DNA from: Mycobacterium dioxanotrophicus
GTDB lineage: Bacteria > Actinomycetota > Actinomycetes > Mycobacteriales > Mycobacteriaceae
Length of the DNA stretch: 64,000 nt
Assembly (NCBI RefSeq): GCF_002157835.1
Contig: NZ_CP020809.1
Location: forward strand, 558,001 to 622,000
Direction of reading: 5' to 3'
Shown: positions 43,113-51,931 of the stretch, in pieces
Layout: each line of letters begins with the position of its first letter
Position numbering within the stretch: the stretch's first letter is position 1
The notes under the pieces: model-generated
Database searches by the model: none
What the model saw: only the letters and a program-made list of their open reading frames with translations
What the model was told of the DNA's origin: nothing
Position numbers and translations under genes: made by a program

Positions 43113-43169
43113 CGAGTTCGACGAAAACGTCGTGCCCGTCGGGGATTTATGACGTTTTCGTCGAACTCG
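43113..43169. terminator. 19-bp inverted repeat between convergent genes (probable bidirectional terminator)
   Basis: Perfect arms lie at 43113-43131 (CGAGTTCGACGAAAACGTC) and 43151-43169, with a 19-base loop. The AAAA/TTTT runs lie inside the stem rather than after it. It separates the stops of the amine oxidase (43103) and amidohydrolase (43173). Confidence 0.65.
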
Positions 43170-43172
43170 GCA

Positions 43173-44810
43173 TCACCGGGAGCGGTCGAACACGATCTCG
43201 CCGCCCACGATCGTCAGGTCGATCTGCGCGTCGCGGATGGCCTCGGGCGGCCCGGCGAAGATGTTGTCCGAAACCACCGCGAAGTCGGCGTACTTGCCCG
43301 GCGTGATCGACCCGCGGTTGTCCTCGCAGAAGTTCGCGTAGGCGCTGCCCATGGTGTAGGCGTACACCGCCTCGTCCAGGGTGATGCCCTGCTCGGGCAC
43401 CCAGGCCGGGGTGTCGCCGCGGCCCCGCCGCGTCACCGCGGTGTAGAGGTGCGACAGCGGATCCATCTCGGCGACGGTCCAGTCGCTGGAGAACGCCAGC
43501 ACCGCGCCGGCCTGCTGCAGGCTGCGGAACGCCCAGGCGTGCTCGGAACGTTCCGGCCCGATGGCCTCCGCCCAGTCCTTGCCCGGCCCGGCGACGTCCG
43601 GGGCGCCGTGACGGGGCTGCATGCAGGCCACCACCCCCAGCTCGGCGAACCGGGCCACGTCGTCGGGATGCAGGCATTCGACGTGCACGATCTGATGCCG
43701 CGCGTCGCGGGCGCCGTTGGCGGCGCGGGCCGCCGCGACCCCGTCGAGCACTGTGCGGATGCCGCGGTCACCGGTCGCGTGCACGAAGGCCTGGAAGCCC
43801 GCCGCGTCCAGGCCGGTCAGCACCTCGGCGAACTCCGTCGGCTCGTAATAGGTGGCCCCGCGGTTGCCCGGCTCGTTGTAGTAGGGCTCCAGCAGGGCGG
43901 CGGTGTGCGGTTCGACGACGTCGTCGATGTAGAGCTTGAGCGGCCCGAGCCGGAACTGGTCGTCCTGATACTGCGTGATCGCCGCGGCGAAGTCGGCGAG
44001 GTCCGACGCCGGGGTGCCGCGCGGATGGAACAGCCCGGCGATCACCCGTGACTTCAACCGTCCTTCGGTGCGGGCCCGGGTGAACAGGCCGATGTCGTCG
44101 AGCGAGTTCTGCGGTTCGACGACGGTCGTCAGCCCGTTGGCGATGGCCATGTCGAGGCTCGACAGCAGCCGCCCGTAGCGGCGGTCCTCCGAAGCCCACG
44201 GTAGGAAGTCGGCCATCGCGCGCTGGCCGTCGCGGGCCAGCCCCTTGACCGCGAAGTTGGTGAGGAATCCGGTGGGTTCGCCCGTGACCGGGTCGAGCTT
44301 CGCGGTGCCGAACGGCAGTTCGGTGTGATCCCGCGTGATGCCGAGGAACCGCAGCGCCGCGGTGTTGAGCCAGACCGTGTGCACGTCGTAGGTCAGCACG
44401 AACGCGGGCTTGTCGCCGGTGATGGCGTCGAGGTCGGCGGCGGTGGGCATCTGGCCGGCCGGGAACGCGCTGTAGTCCAGGCTTTCTCCCTCGATCCACG
44501 ACGCATCGGGATTGGCGGCGATCCACGCGGTCAGCCGGCGGTAGACCTCGTCGAGCGTGGCGGCACCGGCCAACTGGGCGCTGGCGACGTCCGAGCCGAG
44601 CCGCAGGTGGTTGTGCGCGTCGACGAATCCCGGCAGTAGCAGCCGGCCGCCGAGGTCGACGATCTGGGTGGCTGGGCCGGCCAGGGCCGAGATGGTGGCG
44701 TCGTCGCCGACCGCGGTGATGCGGTCACCGGTGACGGCGACGGCCGAGGCGGTCGGCCGGTCGGGGTCGACGGTGTGGATGACCGCATTGCGGTAGATGA
44801 CGTCGGTCAT
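43173..44810 (-). CDS. YtcJ-like amidohydrolase
   Basis: This 545-residue metal-dependent hydrolase has the HxH metal motif GFVDAHNHLRLG, later ligands HVECLHPDD and HATGDRGIRTVL, FSSDWTVAEMDPL with the final Asp, and the closing NIFAGPPEAIRDAQIDLTIV segment. These are typical of the amidohydrolase_3/YtcJ group, which hydrolyses amides or carbamates of unknown identity. Its ATG overlaps the stop of the decarboxylase upstream (ATGA), so both belong to one operon and probably one pathway. Confidence 0.87.
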   Translation of the reverse strand: MTDVIYRNAVIHTVDPDRPTASAVAVTGDRITAVGDDATISALAGPATQIVDLGGRLLLPGFVDAHNHLRLGSDVASAQLAGAATLDEVYRRLTAWIAANPDASWIEGESLDYSAFPAGQMPTAADLDAITGDKPAFVLTYDVHTVWLNTAALRFLGITRDHTELPFGTAKLDPVTGEPTGFLTNFAVKGLARDGQRAMADFLPWASEDRRYGRLLSSLDMAIANGLTTVVEPQNSLDDIGLFTRARTEGRLKSRVIAGLFHPRGTPASDLADFAAAITQYQDDQFRLGPLKLYIDDVVEPHTAALLEPYYNEPGNRGATYYEPTEFAEVLTGLDAAGFQAFVHATGDRGIRTVLDGVAAARAANGARDARHQIVHVECLHPDDVARFAELGVVACMQPRHGAPDVAGPGKDWAEAIGPERSEHAWAFRSLQQAGAVLAFSSDWTVAEMDPLSHLYTAVTRRGRGDTPAWVPEQGITLDEAVYAYTMGSAYANFCEDNRGSITPGKYADFAVVSDNIFAGPPEAIRDAQIDLTIVGGEIVFDRSR

Positions 44811-46318
44811 GGTTCCTTCCAGTTCTGTTGGGCGTGCTCGTCGGCGACCACGCGGAAGCCGGTCACCGCGCGGTCGACGGCGCCGCGAACGTAGCCGCCA
44901 TGAGCGGTCGTGCCGCGGAAGAAGTCGATGAGCTCGGAGGTGATCACCTCGCCCGGCAGCACGTTGGGGATGCCCGGCGGGTAGGCGGCGAGCGTGTCTG
45001 CGCTGACGCGTCCCACGGCGGCGTCGACTCCGACCACCTCGACGGGCGAGAAGAACGCCTGGCGCACAGTCATCCGGCTTTCGCCGGGCGGCGGAACCTT
45101 CAACGTGGAGTGGTCCTCGCCGCCGCCGTTCTCCTCCGGCAGTGCGTGCAGCGCGTTGACGATGCGGTCCACGTCCGGCGCGGACCCGGCGCCGATCACC
45201 ATCACGATTGCCGCGCCGGTCGCCACCTCGACGTGGATCTTGTGCTCATTGATCAACACCTTGCTGGCCCGGACGCCGCTGATGCCGCCCGCCGAGGTGT
45301 CGATGGCCACCCGCAGCGGATCGACCGCCACCACGTCGGGGAACTTCAGGAAGTCGTCACTGGCGATCCGGAACCGGCCGTGGGCCCGGACCCGGGCGCG
45401 GATCTCGTCGGCGACCGCGATCGAGTCGCCGATGCGGGCCTGCCCGGTGGCCAATTGGCGGCGGGCCAGGTCGAGGGAGGCCAGCAGGATGCCGCTGGTC
45501 GACGTCGACTGCACAGTGTGCAGGCCGCGGACCACCATGGGCTCCAACTGCTCGGCGAACGGCCCGGCGCCCAGGTGCAGCATCGCCGATTGCGTGAGGC
45601 TGCCGCCGAGCTTGTGGGTGCTGGAACACACCAGGTCGGCGCCCTTGGAGAGGGCATTGGCCGGCAGCGCCGGGTGGAAGCCGAAGTGCGCGCCCCAGGC
45701 CTCGTCGACGATGAGCGGGACGCCGTGGTCGTGCGCGACCTCGGCCAGCGCGGCGACGTCACTGACCGAGCCGAAGTAGCTGGGTGTGATGAGATGCGCA
45801 GCGGCGGCGTCGGGATTCGCGTCGAGCGCGGCGGACAGGTCGGCGGCCGTGACGCCGTGCGCGATGCCGAGGTGGTCGTCGACCGACGGGTGGACGAAGG
45901 CCGAGCGCAGGCCCGCCAGCACCAGGGCGTCGACCACGCTGGAATGCACGCTGCGCTGCACCACCAGGGTCCGGCCGAGCTGGCGTGCGCACATCACCGC
46001 GAGGTGGTTGGCCTGGGACCCGCCATTGGTCAGAAACCAGGTCCTGGCGGCGCCCCAGGCGTCGGCGGCCAGCCGCTGGGCCTGTGTGATGGGGGTGGGG
46101 TCCGGCGTGATGTCGACGCCTTCGATCAGCGGCGGCACGTCGAGTTCGAGAACCCGGTCGCCGAACCACTCCGCGAGCAGCGGGTGGCGCTTCGGTTCGC
46201 CCATGTGGCCGGGCACGTGCACCCGCACCCAGTCGCCCTCGCCGTAGGCGCGCATCGCGTCGGCGTACGGAGCGTGATCGTGGTCGATCGGTTCGGTGGA
46301 GCTCAACGGCCCTCCCAT
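44807..46318 (-). CDS. Orn/Lys/Arg decarboxylase-type PLP enzyme (first paralogue)
   Basis: This 503-residue fold-type I PLP protein has VHVPGHMGEPKRHP at the N-terminus, FLTNGGSQANHLAVM (phosphate-binding region), IVDEAWGAHFGFHP (PLP Asp) and SSTHKLGGSLTQ with the Schiff-base Lys. The C-terminal AAYPPGIPNVLPGEVIT is the family's closing motif. It would decarboxylate a basic amino acid to a polyamine, although some members of this group act otherwise. The ATG at 46318 is preferred to a TTG at 46360. It is a paralogue of the gene at 49830 and diverges from a TetR gene. Confidence 0.85.
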   Translation of the reverse strand: MGGPLSSTEPIDHDHAPYADAMRAYGEGDWVRVHVPGHMGEPKRHPLLAEWFGDRVLELDVPPLIEGVDITPDPTPITQAQRLAADAWGAARTWFLTNGGSQANHLAVMCARQLGRTLVVQRSVHSSVVDALVLAGLRSAFVHPSVDDHLGIAHGVTAADLSAALDANPDAAAAHLITPSYFGSVSDVAALAEVAHDHGVPLIVDEAWGAHFGFHPALPANALSKGADLVCSSTHKLGGSLTQSAMLHLGAGPFAEQLEPMVVRGLHTVQSTSTSGILLASLDLARRQLATGQARIGDSIAVADEIRARVRAHGRFRIASDDFLKFPDVVAVDPLRVAIDTSAGGISGVRASKVLINEHKIHVEVATGAAIVMVIGAGSAPDVDRIVNALHALPEENGGGEDHSTLKVPPPGESRMTVRQAFFSPVEVVGVDAAVGRVSADTLAAYPPGIPNVLPGEVITSELIDFFRGTTAHGGYVRGAVDRAVTGFRVVADEHAQQNWKEP

Positions 46319-46520
46319 CACCTGGGCCCGGGTATTCGCCGGGCTTGACGAGTCTGGCAAAAGTCACCGGCCGGAGGACGCTTTAGCGTCCAATAAGTCC
46401 GTGCCACTTTATGTTTCGGGGTTCGGGGCACCCGGCGGTGACGAGTGACGCATGGGCGCTCCCTGAGGTGCCATGGCGCAAACTCTTGTTAATAATTTCG
46501 ACATATTATAGCGTCATCCC

Positions 46521-47222
46521 ATGTCAGAAGCATTTCGCCCCTCGCAGTCGGCGTCGACGGCTCGGTTTCGGGCGTCCAACCCCGAACACATGGACGCCCG
46601 CCGCGCGGCCATCGTCGCCGCGACTGCGCGGGTGATCGTGACCAACGGGGTGGATTCCACCCGGTTGGCTGACGTGGCCGAGGAGGCCGGCGTCTCCGTC
46701 GGACTGATCCAGCACTACTTCCGCACCAAGGACCGCCTGGTGCTGGAAACCTTCCGCGCGTCCGCCGAGCAGAGCCGGGACGGCTGGCGCCGCTGCGTCA
46801 CCGAGGACGACGAGCCACTGGTCCGCATCGCGCGGCTGGCGCGGTTCATCGTCACCGACGAGGATTTCGACATGGCCTGGGGGCTGTGGGTCGAGTTCTA
46901 TGCGGCCAGCACGCGAAATCGCGAGTTACGCAAGCACATTCACCGCATCATGAACCTCTGGCGGACATTGTTCACCGAGTGCATCAACGACGGGATCGCG
47001 CGCGGGGTGCTGCAGTCGAACGGCAATGTCGACGACGCCGTCACCCGGATCGTCGCTCTCACCGACGGTTTGGCCATCCAGACGCTGCTCGGGCTCTACG
47101 AGATGACGGTCCCGATGATGGAATCGATGATCCTCGATGCCATCGCCGACCTGTTCAGTGTCGACCGGGCCGCCCTGGCCAAAGCCTCGCAATCGATGGC
47201 GAATCCGCCGCTGCCGGCCTGA
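46521..47222 (+). CDS. TetR-family regulator
   Basis: This 233-residue protein has an HTH of the form RAAIVAATARVIVTNGVDST with LADVAEEAGVSVGLIQHYFR and a BetI-like C-terminal domain (VRIARLARFIVTDEDFDMAW). TATTAT at 46504-46509 is a likely -10, giving a start only a few bases before the ATG. It sits between the decarboxylase-amidohydrolase operon and the permease operon and could control both. Confidence 0.87.
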   Translation: MSEAFRPSQSASTARFRASNPEHMDARRAAIVAATARVIVTNGVDSTRLADVAEEAGVSVGLIQHYFRTKDRLVLETFRASAEQSRDGWRRCVTEDDEPLVRIARLARFIVTDEDFDMAWGLWVEFYAASTRNRELRKHIHRIMNLWRTLFTECINDGIARGVLQSNGNVDDAVTRIVALTDGLAIQTLLGLYEMTVPMMESMILDAIADLFSVDRAALAKASQSMANPPLPA

Positions 47223-47470
47223 TCATCACCCGCGCCAAGCCATTTGGCGAGCGCCAGGCGGGTATAGTCACCGCCAACTCCTCGGCCGGCGATGCCGGCT
47301 CGACGCCACGACGTGGGCACCGATTCCGACAATATCGCACCACTGTTGCATAACGGCCGTCCAGTGAACAGCGCAGTCGTAGCCTGACCGCCGGGACGCT
47401 TGCTCACCCAGCCGGCGGCCGACCACGTAGCAGCAGCTAGTCAGACAACGGCGTCTACTGAGGAGGACTC
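47223..47470 (+). promoter_or_regulatory. Promoter and long leader of the permease operon
   Basis: TATAGT at 47263-47268 is a good -10, implying a leader of about 195 bases before the GTG at 47471. The leader contains hairpins such as GCCGGC-GAT-GCCGGC near 47295. GAGGAGGA just before the start is a strong ribosome site. I do not recognise a known riboswitch. Confidence 0.45.
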
Positions 47471-48925
47471 GTGGCATCTCTCACAGAGCAGGCCCTGCGC
47501 CGCAAACCGGTGGGCATGATCAACGCCGAAACGGGTGCTGACACCGGAAAGAGCGAGCTCAAGCGAAGTATCGGGCTATGGGGCCTGTCGGCCATCGGCA
47601 TCGGCGGCACCATCGGCACCGGCATCTTCTTCATCCTCAGCCAGGCGGTGCCCATCGCAGGCCCCGCCGTGCTGTGGTCGTTCGTGCTGTCCGCGGTCGT
47701 CGCCGGCCTGACCGCCGTGTGCTACGCCGAACTGGCGGGCGCCGTCCCGGTGGCCGGCTCGTCGTACTCGTATGCGTATACGACGCTCGGCGAAGTGGTG
47801 GCCCTCGGCGTCGGCGCGTGTCTGTTGCTGGAATGGGGTGTGGCCGGTGCGGCCACCGCCGTCGGCTGGTCGCAGTACGTCAACCAGTTCCTGCTCAACG
47901 TCTTCCACTTCCAACTGCCCGCGGCGCTGTCCAACGCCCCCGAGGAGGGCGGCATCTGCAACGTACCCGCCATCATCCTCATCCTGATGTGTGCGGTGCT
48001 CCTGATCCGCGGCGTCAGCGAGTCGGCCAAGACCAACGCGATCATGGTCGCGATCAAGCTCGCCGTGCTGGTGATGTTCGTCCTGATCGGCATCCAGGGC
48101 TTCAACACGGACAACATGCAACCGTTCGCACCGCACGGCATCGGCGGCGTCACCACGGCGGCGAGCATCATCTTCTTCACCTTCGTGGGCCTCGACGGCG
48201 TGGCCGCCGCGGGTGAGGAGGCCAAGAACCCGCATCGCAACCTCCCGTTGGCGATCATGATCTCGCTGATCACCGTGACGGTCATGTACGTGTTGGTGGC
48301 CCTGGTCGCGCTCGGCGCCCAGCCGTCGGGCGAATTCGACGGTCAGGAAGCCGGACTGGCGAAAATCCTGGAGAACGTCACCGGACAGTCGTGGCCGGGC
48401 ACCGTACTGGCCGCAGGCGCCATCATCTCGATCTTCAGCGTGACGCTGGTGTCGGTATACGGGCAGACCCGCATCCTGTTCGCGATGTCGCGTGACGGCA
48501 TGATCCCGCCGATCTTCCACAGGGTGAACCCGCGGACCCTCACCCCCGTTCCCAACACCATCATCGTGGCGGTCGTCATCGCGATCCTCGCGGGCTTCAT
48601 CCCCATCAACTTCCTCGCAGAGATGACCAGCGTCGGCACCCTGGCCGCCTTCGTGACGGTGTCCATCGGCGTCATCGTGCTGCGCCGCCGCGCGCCGGAA
48701 CTGCCCCGCACGTTCAAGGTGCCGCTGTATCCGATCACGCCGATCCTGTCGGTCCTCGGTGCGTTGTGGATCATCGCGAGCCTGCGGACCGTGACCATCT
48801 ACGTATTCGTGATCTGGGTGGGTCTGGCATTGGTGTGGTACTTCGTCTACGCCCGCAGTCACTCACATCTGGGCAGACACGAGCACGTCGGGCTGGACGC
48901 GACGAAGGAGGAGCCCCAGCCATGA
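47471..48925 (+). CDS. APC-family amino acid/polyamine permease
   Basis: This 484-residue protein has about 12 membrane helices. LKRSIGLWGLSAIGIGGTIG and GTGIFFILSQAVP form the first APC helix with its GxGIF substrate motif, and FVGLDGVAAAGEEAKNPHRN is the conserved loop of cationic amino-acid transporters. It probably imports a basic amino acid or amine for the decarboxylases. The GTG start has a strong ribosome site. It overlaps the universal stress protein gene (ATGA). Confidence 0.88.
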   Translation: MASLTEQALRRKPVGMINAETGADTGKSELKRSIGLWGLSAIGIGGTIGTGIFFILSQAVPIAGPAVLWSFVLSAVVAGLTAVCYAELAGAVPVAGSSYSYAYTTLGEVVALGVGACLLLEWGVAGAATAVGWSQYVNQFLLNVFHFQLPAALSNAPEEGGICNVPAIILILMCAVLLIRGVSESAKTNAIMVAIKLAVLVMFVLIGIQGFNTDNMQPFAPHGIGGVTTAASIIFFTFVGLDGVAAAGEEAKNPHRNLPLAIMISLITVTVMYVLVALVALGAQPSGEFDGQEAGLAKILENVTGQSWPGTVLAAGAIISIFSVTLVSVYGQTRILFAMSRDGMIPPIFHRVNPRTLTPVPNTIIVAVVIAILAGFIPINFLAEMTSVGTLAAFVTVSIGVIVLRRRAPELPRTFKVPLYPITPILSVLGALWIIASLRTVTIYVFVIWVGLALVWYFVYARSHSHLGRHEHVGLDATKEEPQP

Positions 48926-49830
48926 CCATCCTCGTCGGGTATCCGCTCAAGCGGCGGGCCAAGGCGGTGCTCAGCCTGGCGGGCATGCTGTCGCGAACCA
49001 GCGGCGAGGATGTGCTGGTGTGCGTGGTCATCCCGGCACCGTGGACGCCGGGCTTGTCCCGGGCCGACCAGGGGTACCGCGCCTACATCGACGAACTGGT
49101 CGACACCGCCGTCGCCCAGGCCCGCGAGGACCTGGACGCCGACGTGGCAGCGCAATTCGTCACGGTCCACGCGAAGTCGGCGTCCGCCGGCTTGTTGGAG
49201 GCCGCCTCGCAGCACCAGGCCAGCGTGATCGTCACCGGATCATCGGATTCGGGTCAGTTCGGGTACATCTCGTTGAGCAGTGTGGCCGACCGGCTGCTGC
49301 ACAGCTCGCACCTGCCGGTCGCGGTGGCTCCCCGTGGGTTCCGGTCCTCCGGCAAGAAGATCAGCCGGATCACGCTGGCCTTCACCGGTGGTGAACAAAG
49401 TTCCTTGCTGCTGGTCTCAGCGCGCGCGATGGCAGCGGAGTACGGGTGCCAATTGCGGCTGGCATCCTTCGCCGTTCACCTCTCGCCCCCCGAGACGGCG
49501 CGCTTCCGCGACGAGCACGGCGCGGTGCTGGCGGAGTGGACCGAAGACATCTACGCCGCCGCCGAGAAGGCGCTGTCATCGGGCGGCGGGCCGCAGGCTT
49601 CCCGGCCGGAAATCGTGCTCGGGCACGGACGCGATTGGGACGAGGCCTTCGAGAGCATCGAATGGGAGCCCGGCGAAGTGCTGGTGATCGGGTCGAGTGA
49701 AACGGGTCCCGTCGCACGGGTCTTCATCGGATCGCGGGCCACCAAGATCGTCCGGCACGCCCCGGTCCCGGTCATCGTGGTGCCGCGGGAGGCGGCCGAG
49801 GAGTTCGCCGAAGCGAAGGGTGGGACCTGA
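48922..49830 (+). CDS. Tandem-domain universal stress protein
   Basis: This 302-residue protein has two USP domains. The first ends in VIVTGSSDSGQFGYISLSSV followed by HLPVAV, and the second in VLVIGSSETGPVARVFIGSR followed by HAPVPVIVVP. Both keep parts of the G-x2-G-x9-G(S/T) ATP-binding motif. Its position, overlapping both a permease and a decarboxylase gene, suggests regulation of transport or metabolism by ATP or a nucleotide; this is inference. APC permease and USP pairs and fusions are known. Confidence 0.85.
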   Translation: MTILVGYPLKRRAKAVLSLAGMLSRTSGEDVLVCVVIPAPWTPGLSRADQGYRAYIDELVDTAVAQAREDLDADVAAQFVTVHAKSASAGLLEAASQHQASVIVTGSSDSGQFGYISLSSVADRLLHSSHLPVAVAPRGFRSSGKKISRITLAFTGGEQSSLLLVSARAMAAEYGCQLRLASFAVHLSPPETARFRDEHGAVLAEWTEDIYAAAEKALSSGGGPQASRPEIVLGHGRDWDEAFESIEWEPGEVLVIGSSETGPVARVFIGSRATKIVRHAPVPVIVVPREAAEEFAEAKGGT

Positions 49831-51305
49831 TGGGCGCCGCTGAGCAGCCGAACGCGCCGTATCTCGACGCGGTGCTGGCGTATTCGTTCCGCGGCGCGGC
49901 CCGCTATCACACGCCGGGTCACAAGGGCGGTCCCGGCGCGGATCCCGCGCTGGTCAAGGCGATCGGCATCGACGCCCTCGCTTCGGATGTGCCACTGGGG
50001 CTCTGGGGTGTGGACATCGGGCCGCAGCCGTCACCGTACGTCGAGGCCGAGCGGCTCGCGGCGGAGGCGTTCGGTGCGGCGCGGTCGTTCTTCCTCACCA
50101 ACGGCGCGACGCAGGGCAACCACACGCTGTGCCTGGCGCTGGCGCCGCTGGGCACTCGTATTGTGGCGCAACGCAATTCACACGCCTCGATCGTCGACGG
50201 GCTGGTGCTCTCCGGCGGCATCCCCAGCTTCGTGGCGCCCGAGTACGACGACGTGTTGGGCGTCGCGCATTGCGTGACACCGGAGTCCCTGGCCGCGGCG
50301 CTGGACAACGCGCCTGACGCCAGAGCCGCGTTCATCGTGTCGCCCACCTATTTCGGCATGGCCGCCGACATCGTGGGTCTGGCGAAGGCGGCGCACTCGC
50401 GCGGTGTGCCGTTGATCGTCGACCAGTCGTGGGGCCCGCATTTCGGCTTCCATGACGCGCTGCCGCCGACGGCGTTGTCGCAGGGCGCCGACGCCATGCT
50501 GACCAGCACGCACAAGATTGCCGGCGCGCTGACCCAGGCCGCCATGCTGCACATCGCCGACACCGGACGGGTCGACATCGGCGCGGTCGCCCGGGCGCTG
50601 CGGTTGCTGCGGTCCACCAGTCCGTCGTCGTTGTTGATGGCCTCGCTCGACGCGGCACGACGCCAACTGGTCATGCACGGTGAGCAGCTGCTGAGCGAAA
50701 CGCTGGTGGCCATCAGGCTGGCCAGCGAGAAGCTCAAGAGCATCGACGGGATCGACCTGGTCGACGAGTCGATGGTCGGCCGGATGGGCGTGACGGGCTA
50801 TGACCCGCTGCGCATCGTGCTCGACGTGCGGCACACCGGCCGTACCGGTTACGAGATCGCCGACGCCTTGCGGCAGAGCTACGACGTGCATGTCGAGCTG
50901 CCGCTGCACGCCACCATCGTGCTGGTGATCGGCCTCGGCGAATCCACCGCGAACCTGCTGCGGGTGGCAGGCGATGTCGAAGAGGTGGTCAAGCGGCTCA
51001 AGGTGCCGGGCGACACCCCGTTGATCGTGCCGCCTGCCGCGTCGCTGGGCTACGAGGTGGCGATCCCGCCGCGCGAGGCGTTCCTCGGCGAGGCCGAGCA
51101 GGTGGCGGTGGAGGACGCCGCAGGACGGATCTCCTGCGAGTCGATCGCCAGTTACCCGCCGGGTATTCCGGCGCTGCTGCCGGGCGAGCGGATCGACGCG
51201 GACATCATCACCTATCTGCGCGAGATCGCCGACGGTGGCGGAAAGCTGCACGGCGCAAGCGATCCCACGTTCCACACGATCAACGTGCTGGCGAAGGAGC
51301 CGTAG
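49830..51305 (+). CDS. Orn/Lys/Arg decarboxylase-type PLP enzyme (second paralogue)
   Basis: This 491-residue protein has YHTPGHKGGPGADP, FLTNGATQGNHTLCLA, IVDQSWGPHFGFHDALPP, TSTHKIAGALTQAAML with the PLP Lys, and ASYPPGIPALLPGERID. It is the paralogue of the enzyme at 44807, with the same motifs throughout. In most fold-type I enzymes the residue after IVD is Glu (DEAW); here it is Gln (DQSW), which may mark a different specificity. Its ATG overlaps the stress-protein stop. It is the third gene of the permease operon. Confidence 0.85.
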   Translation: MGAAEQPNAPYLDAVLAYSFRGAARYHTPGHKGGPGADPALVKAIGIDALASDVPLGLWGVDIGPQPSPYVEAERLAAEAFGAARSFFLTNGATQGNHTLCLALAPLGTRIVAQRNSHASIVDGLVLSGGIPSFVAPEYDDVLGVAHCVTPESLAAALDNAPDARAAFIVSPTYFGMAADIVGLAKAAHSRGVPLIVDQSWGPHFGFHDALPPTALSQGADAMLTSTHKIAGALTQAAMLHIADTGRVDIGAVARALRLLRSTSPSSLLMASLDAARRQLVMHGEQLLSETLVAIRLASEKLKSIDGIDLVDESMVGRMGVTGYDPLRIVLDVRHTGRTGYEIADALRQSYDVHVELPLHATIVLVIGLGESTANLLRVAGDVEEVVKRLKVPGDTPLIVPPAASLGYEVAIPPREAFLGEAEQVAVEDAAGRISCESIASYPPGIPALLPGERIDADIITYLREIADGGGKLHGASDPTFHTINVLAKEP

Positions 51306-51306
51306 C

Positions 51307-51906
51307 TCACCGCCCGAGCAGGTTGGCGATCAGCAGGTCGAGCCCGAAGTCGAAGCGCTGGTCGAAGTCTCCTGGGCCGAAGAACTCGGCGACTTGCGCC
51401 AGTGCGGGATAGCGGTCTGGGCTTACCGCGTCGGCGAGGCGTACCGGCCGGTCCAGCGCATGATATGCCTGCTGTTCCTGGGTAATACCCATCGTGTAGT
51501 ACGCGATGGCCCAGGCCGACCATGCGGCGTTGCACGGCTGGATGCCGCCGGCGAGCAGAGTCGAGACGAATGCCTCGCCCAATTCGAGTGTGCGGGGCTC
51601 GACCGGGAACGTTCCGGCGACCACGCGGGCGCCGTCGCGGTGCGCGAGCATCGCCGTGCGGTAGCGGTGTGCCAGCTCGCGCAACCGGTCCTGCCACTGC
51701 TGCGGAAGTGGTTCGTCGGCGCAGCCTGCGAGCATCAGATCGGCCATGGCCGCCAGTAGGGCGGGCTTGCTCGCTGCATGCCAGTACACGGTATTGAGCT
51801 GCACGCCAAGGTGATTGGCTACCTTTCGCATGGTCAGCGCATCGAGCCCGATGTCGTCGAGCACCGCAAGGCCTGCCGCGACCACCTGTTCCCGGTCCAG
51901 TCCCAC
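51307..51906 (-). CDS. TetR-family regulator
   Basis: This 199-residue protein has an HTH of the form EQVVAAGLAVLDDIGLDALT with MRKVANHLGVQLNTVYWHAA and a TetR_C-like ligand domain ending FDFGLDLLIANLLGR. The GTG at 51906 is chosen because AGGAG lies seven bases upstream; longer frames overlap the divergent gene. Two near-identical 17-bp palindromes lie between it and the divergent reductase, suggesting autoregulation and repression of that gene. Confidence 0.87.
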   Translation of the reverse strand: MGLDREQVVAAGLAVLDDIGLDALTMRKVANHLGVQLNTVYWHAASKPALLAAMADLMLAGCADEPLPQQWQDRLRELAHRYRTAMLAHRDGARVVAGTFPVEPRTLELGEAFVSTLLAGGIQPCNAAWSAWAIAYYTMGITQEQQAYHALDRPVRLADAVSPDRYPALAQVAEFFGPGDFDQRFDFGLDLLIANLLGR

Positions 51907-51931
51907 GCCGCTGCTCCTCGAAACCTGACGT

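Noticed and set aside
47223..47470. Possible ydaO (c-di-AMP) or ykkC (guanidine) riboswitch before the permease
   Set aside because: The conserved core sequences of these classes are not visible in the leader.
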